From the NCBI GenBank assembly GCA_020629965.1, contig JAHDCG010000017.1:1-64000 (forward strand): a stretch of 64,000 nt of DNA. The letters run 5' to 3'. Source of the DNA: Saprospiraceae bacterium. Its GTDB lineage: Bacteria > Bacteroidota > Bacteroidia > Chitinophagales > Saprospiraceae. Of this stretch, positions 24,896 through 34,659 are shown one piece after another. A program made the translations under genes and the position numbers. Position 1 is the first letter of the stretch; each line of letters begins with the position of its first letter. The notes under the pieces were generated by a model. That model made no database searches. It saw nothing but the letters and a program-made list of their open reading frames with translations, and was not told the DNA's origin.

Positions 24896-26125
24896 CTAAA
24901 AAGCCTCCGCAATCCCCAGATAAAAATTATTTTCCCTGATTCTACCCAAACCGAAAGCATAGTCGATGCGGATATTCAGATTTTCGGATTTGACAATTTT
25001 AAAGCGAATGCCCGTGCCGACGCTGTATTTTAACTCGCCGAAACTGACCTCTTTAAAAGTCTGTGCGACCTCACCGAGACCGGTGAAGGCGACAAAACCG
25101 ATATTTTCCGTGACTTGTCGGCGGTATTCGACTTGTCCGAAAAGGGAGATGCGGTCACGAAAACGGCTTTCGCGGAAGCCGCGCAGCAACTCCGGGCCGC
25201 CGAGGGTCGAAAGCTCTAAGGGCGGTGTGTCGGCCCCGGCGACGCGGGTGAAAAACTGAAAGGCGAGGACATCGTGCGGGCGTGACTGCGAGGTGCGCAC
25301 GTATTTGCGGTAGTCGAGTTTGGTGAGCATAAACTCGTGTGAACTGCCGAAAGTCTCGTTGTAAAAACCGTGGGTAAATTCTAAGAAAGTACCCGAGGTT
25401 GCATTCAAAATATTGTCGCGGGTGTCTAAAGTGGTCGCCAATTCAAGACCCGAGGAGAAAGAAGTCAGCGTGTCGAGCAGCGAGTCTTCTTCGGGCAGCG
25501 GGGTGTTTTCTTCTTCCACAAATTCGAGATTCTTAAAAGAATTGAGCCGCCAACCGCCGCCGACAAACAGCCCCGGGCGCAGGCGGCGCAGCAATAGAGG
25601 TTCGAGCAGGAAATTATTAAAAGAAATGTCGATTTTGTCCGATTCGCGGGTATTGCTGCCGATGCCGAAGTAGCCGATGGGAAATTTGGAAAAGCCGAGA
25701 TTTCCTTTCAGCAAAAACTTTTCTTCGGGAAAAAAAACGTTGTATTCCGACCAGGCAATGAATTGATTGCGCAGCGTATATTGCACGGAAATCGGCAGGT
25801 TGGAAGTCCGCGTCTCCGCGCCCGCACCGAAGGGTTTGAACAGAAACTTGGCACCGATACCGAAGCCCCAACTCGTGCTCGGCTCGTAAGAAGTAATCGG
25901 CGCGAGCACGAATTTGGCGTGCCGAAAGGTGGTATCTTCTCGCTCGGGACCGACGTTAAATTCAAAAAAATCGGCGACGTCCGAAATGAAACCCTGTGCC
26001 TGTGCAGTCACGGAGCCGGTGCAAAGGAGCACTAAAAAGCAGCAAAAACGGGTAAAGTATCGAGACAATAGATTGGAATTGTAGGCGTGAAAAATGTGAT
26101 ATTTGTTTAGAGTGACAACAAACAT
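24896..26125 (-). CDS. Omp85/BamA-like surface antigen barrel protein
   Basis: 409 residues from the ATG at 26125. A basic N-terminus leads to a signal peptide ending near CTGSVTAQAQG. The rest is a 16-strand barrel of the bacterial surface antigen family, without recognisable POTRA domains. The family lid-loop motif is visible as GGPELLRGFRESRFRD near residue 310, and the last strand ends in Phe (FYLGIAEAF), as Bam substrates do. It could insert or export proteins or lipids, but the role is unknown. Its start is uncertain because of a long region before the signal. Confidence 0.8.
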   Translation of the reverse strand: MFVVTLNKYHIFHAYNSNLLSRYFTRFCCFLVLLCTGSVTAQAQGFISDVADFFEFNVGPEREDTTFRHAKFVLAPITSYEPSTSWGFGIGAKFLFKPFGAGAETRTSNLPISVQYTLRNQFIAWSEYNVFFPEEKFLLKGNLGFSKFPIGYFGIGSNTRESDKIDISFNNFLLEPLLLRRLRPGLFVGGGWRLNSFKNLEFVEEENTPLPEEDSLLDTLTSFSSGLELATTLDTRDNILNATSGTFLEFTHGFYNETFGSSHEFMLTKLDYRKYVRTSQSRPHDVLAFQFFTRVAGADTPPLELSTLGGPELLRGFRESRFRDRISLFGQVEYRRQVTENIGFVAFTGLGEVAQTFKEVSFGELKYSVGTGIRFKIVKSENLNIRIDYAFGLGRIRENNFYLGIAEAF

Positions 26126-26237
26126 ACCGAATGCGGGGGGGAATTGCAAGTTTTCGGGCGACGGAAAGGGGATTTTAACGCGAGGAAGGGGGAGAAATGT
26201 CGGCGGGGCGGGTCAATGCAGGACACGAAGAACAGCC

Positions 26238-26555
26238 TTAATAACTAAACGTACTGTAATCATACAACACCACCGGGTCTAATTCGAGCTGCACGTCAAA
26301 TGTCTTTCCGTTCGATAATTTAAATTCTTTCCTGACCTCCTTCCAACTCAAAGTATTGTCCGTCAAGGCAACGGTTTCAAATACTTCTTTTTGCAGCAAG
26401 GGATACTTAAAGTCGCCCGGTTTCAGATTCCAATCCGCGAAAATCGGTCGGAAGTCGATAAGGCGAGACTCCCCGTTATTAAAAACGCAATATACTTTGA
26501 AGTTTGAAACTTTATCGATGCGCAAAATGCGAGGGATTGCAGGTTTATTTTTCAC
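26238..26555 (-). CDS. DUF2442 family protein
   Basis: 105 residues, GTG start. The DUF2442 pattern is present: an N-terminal beta strand FKVYCVFNNGESRLIDFRPIF, the central LTDNTLSWKEVRKEF and a C-terminal acidic LELDPVVLYD. Members are small, often near toxin-antitoxin genes, and may bind DNA. No toxin partner is seen here. It lies between two outer-membrane genes. Confidence 0.75.
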   Translation of the reverse strand: MKNKPAIPRILRIDKVSNFKVYCVFNNGESRLIDFRPIFADWNLKPGDFKYPLLQKEVFETVALTDNTLSWKEVRKEFKLSNGKTFDVQLELDPVVLYDYSTFSY

Positions 26556-26752
26556 TATATCGGTTTTGAAATGTGATTTGGTTACGGTTTTACCTTGCTT
26601 AAAGCTTTTTAAACAAAAACCGGTTCACAGCTAAACCGGATTTCGCAAACCCCGACCCTATTTTTCTCTTAAAAAAAACCTTACCGTAAAACATTAAAGC
26701 CCCTCACGCTTTTTCACAACAACATTCTACCTGAAAAAATTAACCCGTAAAG

Positions 26753-27313
26753 ATGACCCGCGTTGAAAATACGATACTGTCCGTCCTTTTGCTCTGCTGC
26801 TCCGTGCTGTCGGCACAAAGCGGCTTTTACGTGTCGGCGGCAACGGGCATCGGGTTTAACTCCGGTTTAAAACTAAACGGCGAGCCGGTCAGCGGTTCGA
26901 TTGCTTCCGTAAGCGAGGCAGCGTCGGCGTATAATTTTCGTTTAGCTAAGAATTTATTCGCCGAAACCGGAGCAGGATTGCGCATAGTTTTTGCACAGGG
27001 GCAACTCGGTGACGAAAAGTTTTCGACCAAAACCACGCGCCTCGTCGTCCCCTTTTTAATCGGCACGCATTTTTCCGAGAAGACCGATTTGTACGTCGGC
27101 TTTACGGTGCAAAACAACCGCGATTTTGCGGACATCAACCCGCACGAAAATTACTTTTGGCGCAGTAATATCGTGGTCAGATTACAACGTGCAATTACCG
27201 AAAAAATCGACTTGTTCGGCTTAGCCAACTATGGATTTTACGGCGTCAAAGACTCCTTTTTATTAAACGACCCGCAGTTTTTTTTACTCTGCGGTCTCCG
27301 ACTTAAGATATAA
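26753..27313 (+). CDS. small outer-membrane beta-barrel protein
   Basis: 186 residues. A signal peptide ends near SVLSAQSG, then alternating strands typical of an 8-stranded OmpW/OmpX-sized barrel run to the C-terminal FLLCGLRLKI. Aromatic residues flank the strands. No catalytic motif is seen. It is 11 bp upstream of the CotH-like lipoprotein gene on the same strand and is probably co-transcribed with it. Confidence 0.65.
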   Translation: MTRVENTILSVLLLCCSVLSAQSGFYVSAATGIGFNSGLKLNGEPVSGSIASVSEAASAYNFRLAKNLFAETGAGLRIVFAQGQLGDEKFSTKTTRLVVPFLIGTHFSEKTDLYVGFTVQNNRDFADINPHENYFWRSNIVVRLQRAITEKIDLFGLANYGFYGVKDSFLLNDPQFFLLCGLRLKI

Positions 27314-27324
27314 AATACCGAAAA

Positions 27325-28530
27325 ATGAAAACCCTGTACTGTTTACTCTTCCTGACTTTTTTTGCCTCCTGTTCCGAGTTTTCGGAAAGTTCTTTTACCG
27401 TCGTCGATAATGCAAACCTCAGCCCCGCCGAAGTCGCTACCGACTTGGCGGTCGTGTCGCTGACCGTCGCTGCCGAAGATTTTGAGGAAATGTACGACAA
27501 CCACGAAGACGACATCGAAATTGACGGCACTTTTACTTTGTATCGCAATCGAGAAAAAGTCATCGATGCACTGCCCGCCGAGCTGGAAATTAAAGGCGCA
27601 AAATCCGCTACTTTTGAGTTAAAATCTTTGGGTGTCAAATTCGACGACAGCTACGACAATGAAGACGGTACGCTCATCGACCCGCCCGTCGTCTTGCCCG
27701 CCCACAGTTTAGAGAAAATAAAAGCCGTGCGTCTGCGCAATTCCGGTAACGATTTTTACCACACGATGCTCAAAGATTTATCTTACACGCACTTGGCGAT
27801 ACAGTCGGGTTTGGACTTGGATTTGACTTACGGCGAGCCGACTTTGGTCTTTGTCAATCAAGAGTTTTACGGTCTGCTCAATCTGCGCACCGAGTCCAAT
27901 ACCAACGGTATTTCGCGCCTGTACCGGGCAGATAAAGACGACATTACTTTGGCAAAAATGGGCAATCCCGAACTCATACGCAAAGACGGTGATTTTGACC
28001 GCATCGACCGCTACGAGGCGGCCATATACAGCGGCGATATCGACTACCTCAAGTCCGAAACCGACCTCGAAAATTTTATCGACTACGTTATTTTTCAGAC
28101 CTACATCGGCAACTGGGATTGGCCGGATAATAACGTCAGAATGTACGCCGTCGAGGACGGAAAATTTCGCTTCATTCTCTATGATTTAGACGAAGCCGCC
28201 GCGATTTACCTCAAGCGCGCCCCGCTGAAATTCGTCGAAGGCAACCAAGACAACTGCATCACCGACCTCTTCAATTTGCTGTACACCGACCCGAAGTTTA
28301 AAGCCGATTTTACGGCGCGGTATAAAGAAATCGTCGCGGGGGGTACACTCTCCGCCGAGCGTTTTGGTGACATCGTGCGTGAAAATGCCGCGCGCATCGA
28401 AGTTGATATGCCCCGCCAAATTCAAAAATACGGCAATCCGCACAGCATCATCGAGTGGCGCACCGAGACGGCGCAACTCGTCGAGTTTTTCGCGGAACGG
28501 GAGGCAGCGGCTAAACGAGATATGCAGTAA
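27325..28530 (+). CDS. CotH-kinase family lipoprotein
   Basis: 401 residues. The lipobox is FFASC (Cys at about 16). The CotH kinase-like fold includes KSLGVKFDD, YTHLAIQSGL, FVNQEFYGLLNLRTE (strand-turn of the ATP site), YIGNWDWPDNNVRMY (catalytic-loop-like Asp and Asn) and RFILYDLDEA, an acidic metal-binding motif near 287-296. CotH proteins are atypical secreted protein kinases in spore-formers. Here it would act at the outer membrane or in the periplasm, and substrates are unknown. Confidence 0.85.
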   Translation: MKTLYCLLFLTFFASCSEFSESSFTVVDNANLSPAEVATDLAVVSLTVAAEDFEEMYDNHEDDIEIDGTFTLYRNREKVIDALPAELEIKGAKSATFELKSLGVKFDDSYDNEDGTLIDPPVVLPAHSLEKIKAVRLRNSGNDFYHTMLKDLSYTHLAIQSGLDLDLTYGEPTLVFVNQEFYGLLNLRTESNTNGISRLYRADKDDITLAKMGNPELIRKDGDFDRIDRYEAAIYSGDIDYLKSETDLENFIDYVIFQTYIGNWDWPDNNVRMYAVEDGKFRFILYDLDEAAAIYLKRAPLKFVEGNQDNCITDLFNLLYTDPKFKADFTARYKEIVAGGTLSAERFGDIVRENAARIEVDMPRQIQKYGNPHSIIEWRTETAQLVEFFAEREAAAKRDMQ

Positions 28531-28669
28531 ATTTTGAGCAGATTTACGTGTTTGGTCGTTTAGACCTAAACATCTGATAGCCAAAATTTTACAGGCTTTT
28601 TCACCCGTAAATAATTTTGTAACCTTCTTATCGTAAATTTCGCTGTAAAGCTGTAAAAATACATAAAAA

Positions 28670-28706
28670 CGGGGATGCTGACTTTGAGAGTCGGCATCCC
28701 CGTTTT
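28670..28706 (+). terminator. strong terminator after the CotH gene
   Basis: A stem of about 14 bp built on CGGGGATGC and GCATCCCCG, extended by GACT/AGTC, followed by a T-run. The rest of the 555-bp gap (28531-29085) holds no convincing gene; a small GTTTAG/CTAAAC hairpin is at about 28568. Confidence 0.85.
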
Positions 28707-29085
28707 CTTTTGCAGTAAATCGATCAATGCCGAATATTTTCTCCGCCGGCAGTCGCCTGCGTAGTCTCCGTTTTTTTGAGTCGGTTTCGGAAAAAAGGAA
28801 ACTGAAATCTGCTCTACACTTTGTTATTCGTGCAAGCGGAGCAAGAAGGAGAGGTGATTTTATGCACGGATTTTTTCGACTGCAAAAATTGTTCGTGTCC
28901 GGCAAGACTTTTGTTACCTACAAACAGAAATCCGCTTCTGTTGCCGCCCGGCTCCTGTATCAGCTTACCCTCTATACTGAATTTCATTTTTTAATAGCTG
29001 TTTTCGTCAGGATATCTTCTGCACGGTTACTTCTTTTCTCCCCGTTTTTCCCTCCTCAACTATTACTTTTAATTTTTTCCGAACA

Positions 29086-32000
29086 ATGAACAACACAAAC
29101 ACGCACATTAACTTCCGGCTGCTCGCAGCCCTGCTCGGTCTTTTTGTATTCACCGCCGCCGCACCGCAGGCCGGTCTGACCGAACGCATTTTTCAACAAC
29201 TTAAAAATGAAATTATTCATCTGAAAAACACGGCAGATGGCGATGCCGCCGCGCCGCAAAAAATTAACGATGCTGCGACCGCCGCCGCCTGCAACATCAG
29301 TCCGGGCTGCATCGGTGGTGATGTTTTTGAAGATTTCAACTTTGACGGTCTGCAAGACACACACGAGCCGCCTGCGCAGGGTATCGAGGTGCGCCTGTAC
29401 GACTGCAACGGCGCGGAAGTCGGCAATACCGTCTCCGATGCCGCCGGTGAATGGTCGGTCTGCGGTCTGACTGACGGCGAAAGCTACCGCGCGGAGTTTA
29501 CTTTGCCCGCCGACATTGCAGCTTGGGCGGTACCGACACACGTCAATGCCGCCGGCAATCAATCCGACGTGCAGTTTTTGACCGCGCCGGCTTGTACCGC
29601 ATTCAGCATCAGCAACGACTTAAACTATTGCGAAGAAAATCCCGCCTATTTTACCACCTGTTACGTGCCGCTCGACCCGATAAACGGTACAAACGCAACG
29701 GAACCGATGGGTGCGGCAGCTCCTTTTAATACCAACAGCAGCAATAAATCGTCTTTATTTTTAAAACCGCCGTCCAATACAACGGGCAGTACCTACGGGG
29801 TGGCGTGGCAGCCGCGTTCGCAGTCTCTTTTCGTGTCTTCTTACATGAAACAAACGGCGGGATTCGGTCCGGACGGTAACGGCGGCACGACGACCGGCGG
29901 TATCTATCGCATCACACAGGACGGCGCGGGCAATCCCGTAGTGAGCCTTTTTACTGATTTACAAAATTTGGGAACGGGAGCCGACCCGCACCCCGACCCG
30001 TCCGACGTCTGTAATTCTTTTAAATTCGGGAACAGTAACAACGCTTGTTGGCTGCACGACATCGACGCTTTCGGACAAACGGGAAAAATCAGTCTCGGTG
30101 ACTTGGAACTGACGCCCGACGGTTTGCATCTAATGACCGTTAACCTCAATGACCGTACCCTCATCAGATTGCCGCTCGGCAACGACCCGAGCAATCCGAC
30201 GGCGGGGGCACCGCAGGAATTCGACCTCTCTTCACTCTACAATACCTGCGCCGACGCTACCGATTGGCGACCTTTCGGTTTGGGAAAAAAAGGCGGAAAA
30301 ATGTATCTCGGGGCGGTTTGCTCCGCCGAAAGCACGCAGAATACCGCAGATTTGACGGGATTGATTTATGAGTTCGACCCGACTAATCCGACGGCTTTTA
30401 CTTTGATTTTCAGTTTCGGGTTGGACTACGAGCGCAACGGAGAAATTCGAGCTTGTAACACCGCTTGCATCGCCGAGTGGCAGCCGTGGTCGGATGTCGA
30501 AAGCGAACTGACTTTCAATTTACGAACTTCCGGCTCGGGTACTAAAAAAGCGGATGCCATAGAACCCATGCCGATGCTTTCGGATATCGAGTTTTTCGGC
30601 GACGACCTCATCATCGGAGTGCGCGACCGGGCGGGCGATATGTTCGGCGACGATGCGGGCAGCCCTTTTGATCTGAACAGCGACCGCCTGTACAGTCAGG
30701 TGGCAGCGGGAGATATACTGCGTGCCGCCAAAAATGCGGACGGCTCTTTCTCTTTGGAAAATAACGGCGTGACGGGTATTTATACCTCGGCCGGTTCTTA
30801 TCCCGGCACGATTGCCCCGGGTAACCTGAACACGGGACCCGGCGGAAAAGAATTTTACAGCGACGGTAACGGCACACACTCCGAGATAATTTTGGGCGGC
30901 TTGGCGCAGTTGCCGGGCAGCAATATCATTCAGACTTCGACCACCAATCCGTTTACGGGTGTGTTTTCCTCGGGCGGCGTGGCGGGCTACGACAACATGA
31001 CGGGTACGCTGCTGACGGGTAATGTTTTTTACGACGGCGATGATGATTTTGACTTTGGAAAAAACAGCGGACTCGGTGACCTGGAGCTGATGTGCGGTGC
31101 CGCTCCGCTCGAAATCGGGAATTATATCTGGTGCGACTCGGTACAAAACGGCGTGCAGGATGCCTGTGAGCGCGGGATGCGGGGCATTAAAGTCTCACTG
31201 TACGATGATACGGGATTGCTCGTCGGCACGACGGAAAGCTCGGCGGCGGGGCAATATTATTTCAACCAAAACAACATCGACCGCAACGGTGTAAATGCGG
31301 ACGGCAGCCCGACGGTCGGCTACACCGGACTCGACTACGGCGCGACTTATCACCTCGTTTTCGGGGAAGGGCAGTATGCGGCGGGCGAATTTGACAACGG
31401 CAGCGAAACTTTCGGCATTGCGACCGCCGACGCGGGCAATAATGACAATATCGACTCTGATGTAGATGCGAATAATCTGACCGCAGGCAGTCTCGGTGCG
31501 CGCCCCGACGGCTTGCCTTTCATCACTTTGACGACGAGCCAAACCGGGCGCGGAGACCACAAATACGACCTCGGGGTGCTGTGTGCCTGCACCGCTCCGA
31601 CGTTGACCCCGCTGACCGACGAGTCGATTTGTGAGGGCGAAAATTTTAATTCCGCCAACGTCACGACGAGCGTCACTAACGGCGTCAGTGTCAGCTACCA
31701 ATGGTACGATGCCGCCGGTATCGACAATCCGGGCACGAATGCCCTGAGCGGTCAAAATACGGCGACCCTGACCGCACTGCCGACCGCTGCGGGTGCCTAC
31801 ACTTACCGCGTAGAGGCGGTGAGTACGGAAAACAACAACTGCCTCGCCGAAGCATTTGTCAATCTCGATATCGCTCCCAATCCGACGGCAACGGTGACGG
31901 CAACCGCCGTGACCTGCACGGGCGACGACTCGGACGAAAACGGGATGTTGACCGCCGCCGATTTTACCGCCGGCGAGAGGTTTGATTTTACTGCCGGAGC

Positions 32001-32730
32001 GACCTACACGGGCACGGCGACCTACGCAGCGGGCGCGACCGATATACCGGCGGGCGGCGTGCTTGCCGACGACCTGCTCAATCCTGCGACGAGCGGACAA
32101 AATTATACGGTACGCTTTTTCAATGCGGCGGGCTGCTTCAGAGACCGCACCGTAAATTTACCTTACACCGAATGTTTTCGCCCGCGTGATTTTCCCGATT
32201 ATACTCCTATATTCAATCCCTGCCCGACGCAGCCTTGTCACTTTACGGGCAGCGAAATTTATTTGGGTTCGGGCGTGAGCAGCGAGATGAGTCCGAACGG
32301 TAATACGACGGCGGACAGCGATAACGACGACGGAGCGGCTATCGGCATCTTTACCGACCTCGCGCCGGGCGGCGGTCTGCGCATTCCGGTCACGGCATTT
32401 AACAACACGGGCAATCCGGGTTTTCTGCGGGCGTGGGTCGATTGGAACAGCGACGGTGATTTTGACGACAGCGGCGAGCAAATCGCGGATGTCAATGTGC
32501 CTTCGATGATGAATGCACAACTTATTCACTTGCCGACAACGGTGCCGGTGAGCGTACCGCAAAATCAACCGCTTGCTTTGCGGTTGCGTATCAGTACGGA
32601 CGCTGCCGGCTCCGGGTCGCCCTGCGGCGGGGCGGATTGTGCTGCCGACGGGGAGGTGGAGGATTATCTGCTGCGGGTAGATTGTCCGCCGGAGGTTTGT
32701 GTGCCGGCGGAGACGGCGGTGGGGAATTGA
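29086..32730 (+). CDS. large SdrD-B / GEVED secreted surface protein
   Basis: 1214 residues. A signal segment (LLAALLGLFVFTAAAPQA) is followed by an SdrD-B domain near 75-165 (GGDVFEDFNFDGLQDTHEPP), a long beta-propeller-like region at about 200-680, and a second SdrD-B domain near 680-830 (GNYIWCDSVQNGVQDACERG). An Ig-like/PKD-like region is near 840-1000 and a GEVED domain near 1050-1205 (RAWVDWNSDGDFDD, DGEVEDYLLRV). It is probably adhesive. It ends right after GEVED with no T9SS sorting domain, which is unusual for this architecture. Confidence 0.85.
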   Translation: MNNTNTHINFRLLAALLGLFVFTAAAPQAGLTERIFQQLKNEIIHLKNTADGDAAAPQKINDAATAAACNISPGCIGGDVFEDFNFDGLQDTHEPPAQGIEVRLYDCNGAEVGNTVSDAAGEWSVCGLTDGESYRAEFTLPADIAAWAVPTHVNAAGNQSDVQFLTAPACTAFSISNDLNYCEENPAYFTTCYVPLDPINGTNATEPMGAAAPFNTNSSNKSSLFLKPPSNTTGSTYGVAWQPRSQSLFVSSYMKQTAGFGPDGNGGTTTGGIYRITQDGAGNPVVSLFTDLQNLGTGADPHPDPSDVCNSFKFGNSNNACWLHDIDAFGQTGKISLGDLELTPDGLHLMTVNLNDRTLIRLPLGNDPSNPTAGAPQEFDLSSLYNTCADATDWRPFGLGKKGGKMYLGAVCSAESTQNTADLTGLIYEFDPTNPTAFTLIFSFGLDYERNGEIRACNTACIAEWQPWSDVESELTFNLRTSGSGTKKADAIEPMPMLSDIEFFGDDLIIGVRDRAGDMFGDDAGSPFDLNSDRLYSQVAAGDILRAAKNADGSFSLENNGVTGIYTSAGSYPGTIAPGNLNTGPGGKEFYSDGNGTHSEIILGGLAQLPGSNIIQTSTTNPFTGVFSSGGVAGYDNMTGTLLTGNVFYDGDDDFDFGKNSGLGDLELMCGAAPLEIGNYIWCDSVQNGVQDACERGMRGIKVSLYDDTGLLVGTTESSAAGQYYFNQNNIDRNGVNADGSPTVGYTGLDYGATYHLVFGEGQYAAGEFDNGSETFGIATADAGNNDNIDSDVDANNLTAGSLGARPDGLPFITLTTSQTGRGDHKYDLGVLCACTAPTLTPLTDESICEGENFNSANVTTSVTNGVSVSYQWYDAAGIDNPGTNALSGQNTATLTALPTAAGAYTYRVEAVSTENNNCLAEAFVNLDIAPNPTATVTATAVTCTGDDSDENGMLTAADFTAGERFDFTAGATYTGTATYAAGATDIPAGGVLADDLLNPATSGQNYTVRFFNAAGCFRDRTVNLPYTECFRPRDFPDYTPIFNPCPTQPCHFTGSEIYLGSGVSSEMSPNGNTTADSDNDDGAAIGIFTDLAPGGGLRIPVTAFNNTGNPGFLRAWVDWNSDGDFDDSGEQIADVNVPSMMNAQLIHLPTTVPVSVPQNQPLALRLRISTDAAGSGSPCGGADCAADGEVEDYLLRVDCPPEVCVPAETAVGN

Positions 32731-32737
32731 GTGGGGT

Positions 32738-32822
32738 GTTTAAGGGTTTAGGGGCTTTGCCCTGTTTAGGCGTTTAGGGGCGGCAGCGGCTCTAAACGCC
32801 TAAACTTTTAAACGCCTAAACA
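32738..32822. repeat. inverted octad arrays forming a compact hairpin
   Basis: GTTTAAGG, GTTTAGGG, GTTTAGGC and GTTTAGGG (32738-32779) are followed by TCTAAACG, CCTAAACT, TTTAAACG and CCTAAACA (32791-32822). GTTTAGGCGTTTAG pairs perfectly with CTAAACGCCTAAAC across a 14-nt loop. This is the last array of the family in the window. Confidence 0.8.
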
Positions 32823-32886
32823 AAAAAATATCCGATATTTGTCCGATTGAAAAACTTCTTTACGCACCTCGCAAAAACAACCGCAA

Positions 32887-33843
32887 ATGACCGACAAGCT
32901 CACCGTTGCCCTCGCCCAAATTGCCCCCGTGTGGCTCGATCGCAAAAAGACGATGCAGAAAATGGTGCGCTACATCAAAAAAGCGGGAAAGCGGGGCTGT
33001 GACTTGGTTTGTTTCGGTGAAGCTTTGCTGCCCGGCTATCCTTTTTGGGTGGACTTTACGGACGGGGCGCGCTTTAATTCCGAGGTGCAAAAAGACCTGT
33101 ACGCACACTACGTCCGGCAGGCGGTCGATGTGGCGGGCGGCAATCTCGACGACCTGTGCGCGGCGGCGAAAAAACATAAAATCGCAGTCGTCGCGGGCAT
33201 TATCGAGCGGGCGACAGACCGGGGCGGACACAGCGTTTACTGTGCTTTGGTCTATATCAATACCAAAGGCAAAATTAAAAACCTGCATCGCAAACTAATG
33301 CCGACTTACGAAGAAAGACTCGTGTGGGCACAGGGCGACGGACACGGACTGCGCACGCAAAAACTCGGTGCCTTCACCGTCGGCGCGCTCAACTGTTGGG
33401 AAAATTGGATGCCCTTACCCCGCGCGGCTTTGTACGGTTTGGGTGAAGATTTGCACATTGCCCTGTGGCCCGGCAATCGGCGCAACACCGAAATTTCGAC
33501 CCGCTTTCAGGCGCGCGAGGGTCGCTCTTACGCCGTGTCGGTTTCCGGCATTTTTCGCCGCAAAGACATTCCGAAAGACATCCCGCACTACGACCTCATT
33601 TACAAAAACTGCCCGAAAATGCCGGCGGACGGCGGCTCGTGCATCGCGCGTCCGGACGGCAGTTGGTTAATTGCGCCGGTAACGGGTAAGGAAAAATTGC
33701 TGATTGCCGAGCTATCGCACCGGGAGGTTTTGCGGGAGCGACATAACTTCGACCCGGCGGGGCATTACGCGCGCCCGGATTTGATGCGGTTGGTGGTAGA
33801 TAGGGGAAGGCGGGGGACGGTGGAGGTGGAAGGAGATAACTGA
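32887..33843 (+). CDS. nitrilase-family carbon-nitrogen hydrolase
   Basis: 318 residues with a complete catalytic triad: Glu45 (FGEALLPGYPFW), Lys136 (HRKLMPTYEERLVW) and Cys170 (ALNCWENWMPLPRAAL). These three contexts match true nitrilases, which convert nitriles to carboxylic acids and ammonia, more closely than amidases. The family forms spiral homo-oligomers in the cytoplasm. It has no signal peptide, starts at ATG and is monocistronic. Confidence 0.87.
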   Translation: MTDKLTVALAQIAPVWLDRKKTMQKMVRYIKKAGKRGCDLVCFGEALLPGYPFWVDFTDGARFNSEVQKDLYAHYVRQAVDVAGGNLDDLCAAAKKHKIAVVAGIIERATDRGGHSVYCALVYINTKGKIKNLHRKLMPTYEERLVWAQGDGHGLRTQKLGAFTVGALNCWENWMPLPRAALYGLGEDLHIALWPGNRRNTEISTRFQAREGRSYAVSVSGIFRRKDIPKDIPHYDLIYKNCPKMPADGGSCIARPDGSWLIAPVTGKEKLLIAELSHREVLRERHNFDPAGHYARPDLMRLVVDRGRRGTVEVEGDN

Positions 33844-33867
33844 GGGAGCGGGTTTTATTTATTTAAG

Positions 33868-33916
33868 TTTGTTGGAGTCAGCGGGTATAAGAAACGCCTG
33901 TGCGCCAATCGGAAAA
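33868..33916 (+). repeat. divergent copy of dispersed repeat family 3
   Basis: GGAGTCAGCGGGTATAAG, then CGCCTGTGCGCCAA, aligns with the ends of the repeats at about 50.3 and 53.2 kb. It is only a partial match. Confidence 0.35.
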
Positions 33917-33934
33917 CTCGATAAGATGCTAAAA

Positions 33935-34606
33935 TCATTCACCTTTCTCCTCCCTCCCCCAAACATCCCAAATTACATACCCTCCGTACAGCAGCAAACT
34001 CACGCCGCCGACCCACACCAAGCCGGATTTCAGCGTTTCGGTATTGTCGCTAAACAGGGCAATCAGTACGGTGAGCGGCACGATACCGACCAAAGTAGCG
34101 GCGATGAAGCGCGTGTATTTCATCTTTAGCATACCGGCGATAAAGCTGATTGCATCGTTGGAAAGAAAAGGAGCCAAACGAAAAATGACGACCGCCCCGG
34201 GGCCGTATTTTTCGAGGACGTTTTCTAATTTTTTCTCGGTTTTCTCGCCGACCATGCGTGTAATCGTCGCCTCTCCCAAGACCTCGCCGATGACCCAACC
34301 GACGGAGGAAGCAACAAAAACAGCAACTACCGACAGGACGACTCCCCACACTTTTCCGTAAGCCAAAACGGCGATAATCATCAGCAACCAAGACGGTACG
34401 ACAATCAGAAACATTTGTACAATCATCACGAGAATGAAGACCACCGGTCCCCATATCCCGAATTGACGCACGTACTCGGTGACGGCAGCGCGGTCGTTGC
34501 TCGTGAAGATTTGGTAGGCTTCGTTGACTTCCGTCTGAAACCCGGGCCATAAGAAGTAAGCGGCAATCAGCAGCAGCGGAACGGAAAAGGAAAGAATACG
34601 TTTCAT
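33935..34606 (-). CDS. TVP38/TMEM64 (VTT) family membrane protein
   Basis: 223 residues with about five membrane helices. The VTT/DedA-like core includes VVPSWLLMIIAVLAYGKVWG and the re-entrant FRLAPFLSNDAISFIAGML near 140-160. Related DedA and VTT proteins move or flip membrane phospholipids and undecaprenyl phosphate, so a lipid-transport role is a reasonable inference. It lies 53 bp downstream of the propeller-like gene on the same strand. Confidence 0.83.
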   Translation of the reverse strand: MKRILSFSVPLLLIAAYFLWPGFQTEVNEAYQIFTSNDRAAVTEYVRQFGIWGPVVFILVMIVQMFLIVVPSWLLMIIAVLAYGKVWGVVLSVVAVFVASSVGWVIGEVLGEATITRMVGEKTEKKLENVLEKYGPGAVVIFRLAPFLSNDAISFIAGMLKMKYTRFIAATLVGIVPLTVLIALFSDNTETLKSGLVWVGGVSLLLYGGYVIWDVWGREEKGE

Positions 34607-34659
34607 AAATGTTTTTTGTCGGTTGCCGAGTCGGGTGCGATTGTTAAAAAAAACAGCGG

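Noticed and set aside
28186-28905. A 239-codon minus-strand frame after the CotH gene
   Set aside because: Half of it is antisense to CotH and it crosses the strong terminator hairpin; no recognisable protein features.
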